Shown here in pieces: positions 5,287-5,921 of a stretch of 5,921 nucleotides of DNA. How positions within the stretch are numbered: position 1 is the first letter of the stretch; each line of letters opens with the position of its first letter. This DNA comes from an uncultured Rhodospirillaceae bacterium (GTDB taxonomy: Bacteria; Pseudomonadota; Alphaproteobacteria; CAAGCB01; CAG-977): the NCBI GenBank assembly GCA_900553035.1, contig USCC01000118.1:1-5921 (forward strand). The letters run 5' to 3'. The notes under the pieces were generated by a model. The model saw only the letters and a program-made list of their open reading frames with translations, had not been told where the DNA came from and ran no database searches. The position numbers were made by a program, and so were the translations under genes.

Positions 5287-5921
5287 ATGATTTTCAAAAA
5301 GAAGTCCCTTCTGATTACTCTGACGGCGGTTGCCGTTGCCGCGGCCGTGGCGGCTTTCCTGTTTCTTTCCTCACCGAAAGCGCCGGAAAACCCGCGTTAC
5401 AAGTGGTACGAAAACGTCATGATGTATCACGTGTTCGTCAAAAGCTTCGCCGACAGCAACGGCGACGGGAAAGGTGATCTGAAAGGACTGATCAGCAAAC
5501 TGGATTACATTCAGGAGCTGGGCGTCAACACGATTTACATGTTGCCGATCACACCGGCTCTGAACAACCCGGACATGCCGCGCAGCCATTACGGTTACGA
5601 AATCACCGATTTTAAAAACATCCATCCCGATTACGGCACGCTTGAAGATTTCAGGACGCTTGTCCGGGAAGCCCATAAACGCGGCATCCGTATCGTCCTG
5701 GACTTCATCACGACCGTCATTTCGGTTCAGCATCCCTTTTTCCAGGACGTCCTGAACAACCCGGACAGCAAGTACAAGGACTGGATCATCAACAGCCCAA
5801 CCCCGCCCGACGGCCAGTGGATGAACTTCAACGATTATTCCGAACAATTCAAGTCAAGCGCCTGGAACCCCCTGCCGCACGGCGGATATTACTATTCTCT
5901 GTGGGGAAGTTCACCCTTCCT
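5287..5921 (+). CDS. Exported or anchored GH13 alpha-amylase-family protein, N-terminal part (3' end outside window)
   Basis: The first 211 residues of a GH13 protein are visible; family members often exceed 450. MIFKKKS then a hydrophobic segment (8-27) gives a signal peptide or N-terminal anchor; no lipobox and no clear cleavage site is seen. The barrel begins at WYENVMMYHVFVKSF (40-54). DSNGDGKGDLKGL (56-68) is the standard calcium-loop motif, LDYIQELGVNTIYMLPI (72-88) the next barrel strand, HYGYEITDFKNIHPDYGTL (101-119) the substrate-side loop, with Glu105 where Asp is usual in GYD. Conserved region I reads DFITTVISVQHPFF from Asp139; the usual form is D-x-V-x-N-H, so Asn and His are Thr143 and Val144. 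Regions II-IV with the catalytic Asp, Glu and Asp lie beyond the edge. The ATG at 5287 is chosen because it opens into the signal sequence; no good Shine-Dalgarno precedes it, and an upstream TTG at 5266 also lacks one. It probably acts on alpha-glucans or maltooligosaccharides outside the cytoplasm, if active. Confidence 0.93.
   Translation, partial: MIFKKKSLLITLTAVAVAAAVAAFLFLSSPKAPENPRYKWYENVMMYHVFVKSFADSNGDGKGDLKGLISKLDYIQELGVNTIYMLPITPALNNPDMPRSHYGYEITDFKNIHPDYGTLEDFRTLVREAHKRGIRIVLDFITTVISVQHPFFQDVLNNPDSKYKDWIINSPTPPDGQWMNFNDYSEQFKSSAWNPLPHGGYYYSLWGSSPF

Noticed and set aside
5371..5847. - strand frame of 158 codons opposite the amylase-like gene
   Set aside because: The + strand translation is a clear GH13 domain with in-frame motifs throughout; the antisense frame is a shadow.

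Overview
The window holds seven genes in three blocks. Two genes on the + strand sit at the left (1-2380). Four genes on the - strand fill the middle (2547-5137). One gene on the + strand runs off the right edge (5287-5921). No rRNA, tRNA, CRISPR array, transposase or integrase was recognised. Both ends are cut inside genes: ligA lacks its 5' part and a GH13 alpha-amylase-family gene lacks its 3' part. The DNA is moderately GC-rich with dense bacterial coding, and most genes carry Shine-Dalgarno sites. The LigA sequence reads like alphaproteobacterial ligases. With an exported amylase-like protein and a flavodoxin-type oxidoreductase of a kind common in anaerobes, an uncultured, possibly gut-associated alphaproteobacterium is plausible, but this is a low-confidence inference.

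Left block: the C-terminal roughly 60% of NAD-dependent DNA ligase LigA, followed with an ATGA stop/start overlap by an unrecognised 371-residue exported protein that carries an Asp-rich calcium-loop-like motif. They are probably translationally coupled.

Middle block, read right to left on the - strand: a flavodoxin-fold FMN oxidoreductase with a cysteine cluster, then a class I SAM-dependent methyltransferase 18 bases later (one likely operon). After an 81-base gap holding a good sigma70-type promoter comes a second two-gene unit: a 109-residue small protein and, 2 bases later, a 247-residue protein whose His...Asn-Cys-x-x-Phe arrangement suggests a circularly permuted NlpC/P60 (LRAT-like) cysteine hydrolase. 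A hairpin with an AAATTTT tail follows this unit and may end its transcript. The pair resembles an effector or hydrolase with its partner and is the best candidate for a little-described system.

Right block: a signal- or anchor-bearing GH13 protein diverges from the oxidoreductase. The 149-base divergent region holds a perfect 17-base palindrome (7-base arms) that looks like a repressor operator. The visible GH13 part keeps the calcium-loop and barrel motifs but replaces the Asn-His of conserved region I with Thr-Val, so it may have unusual specificity or be catalytically impaired.
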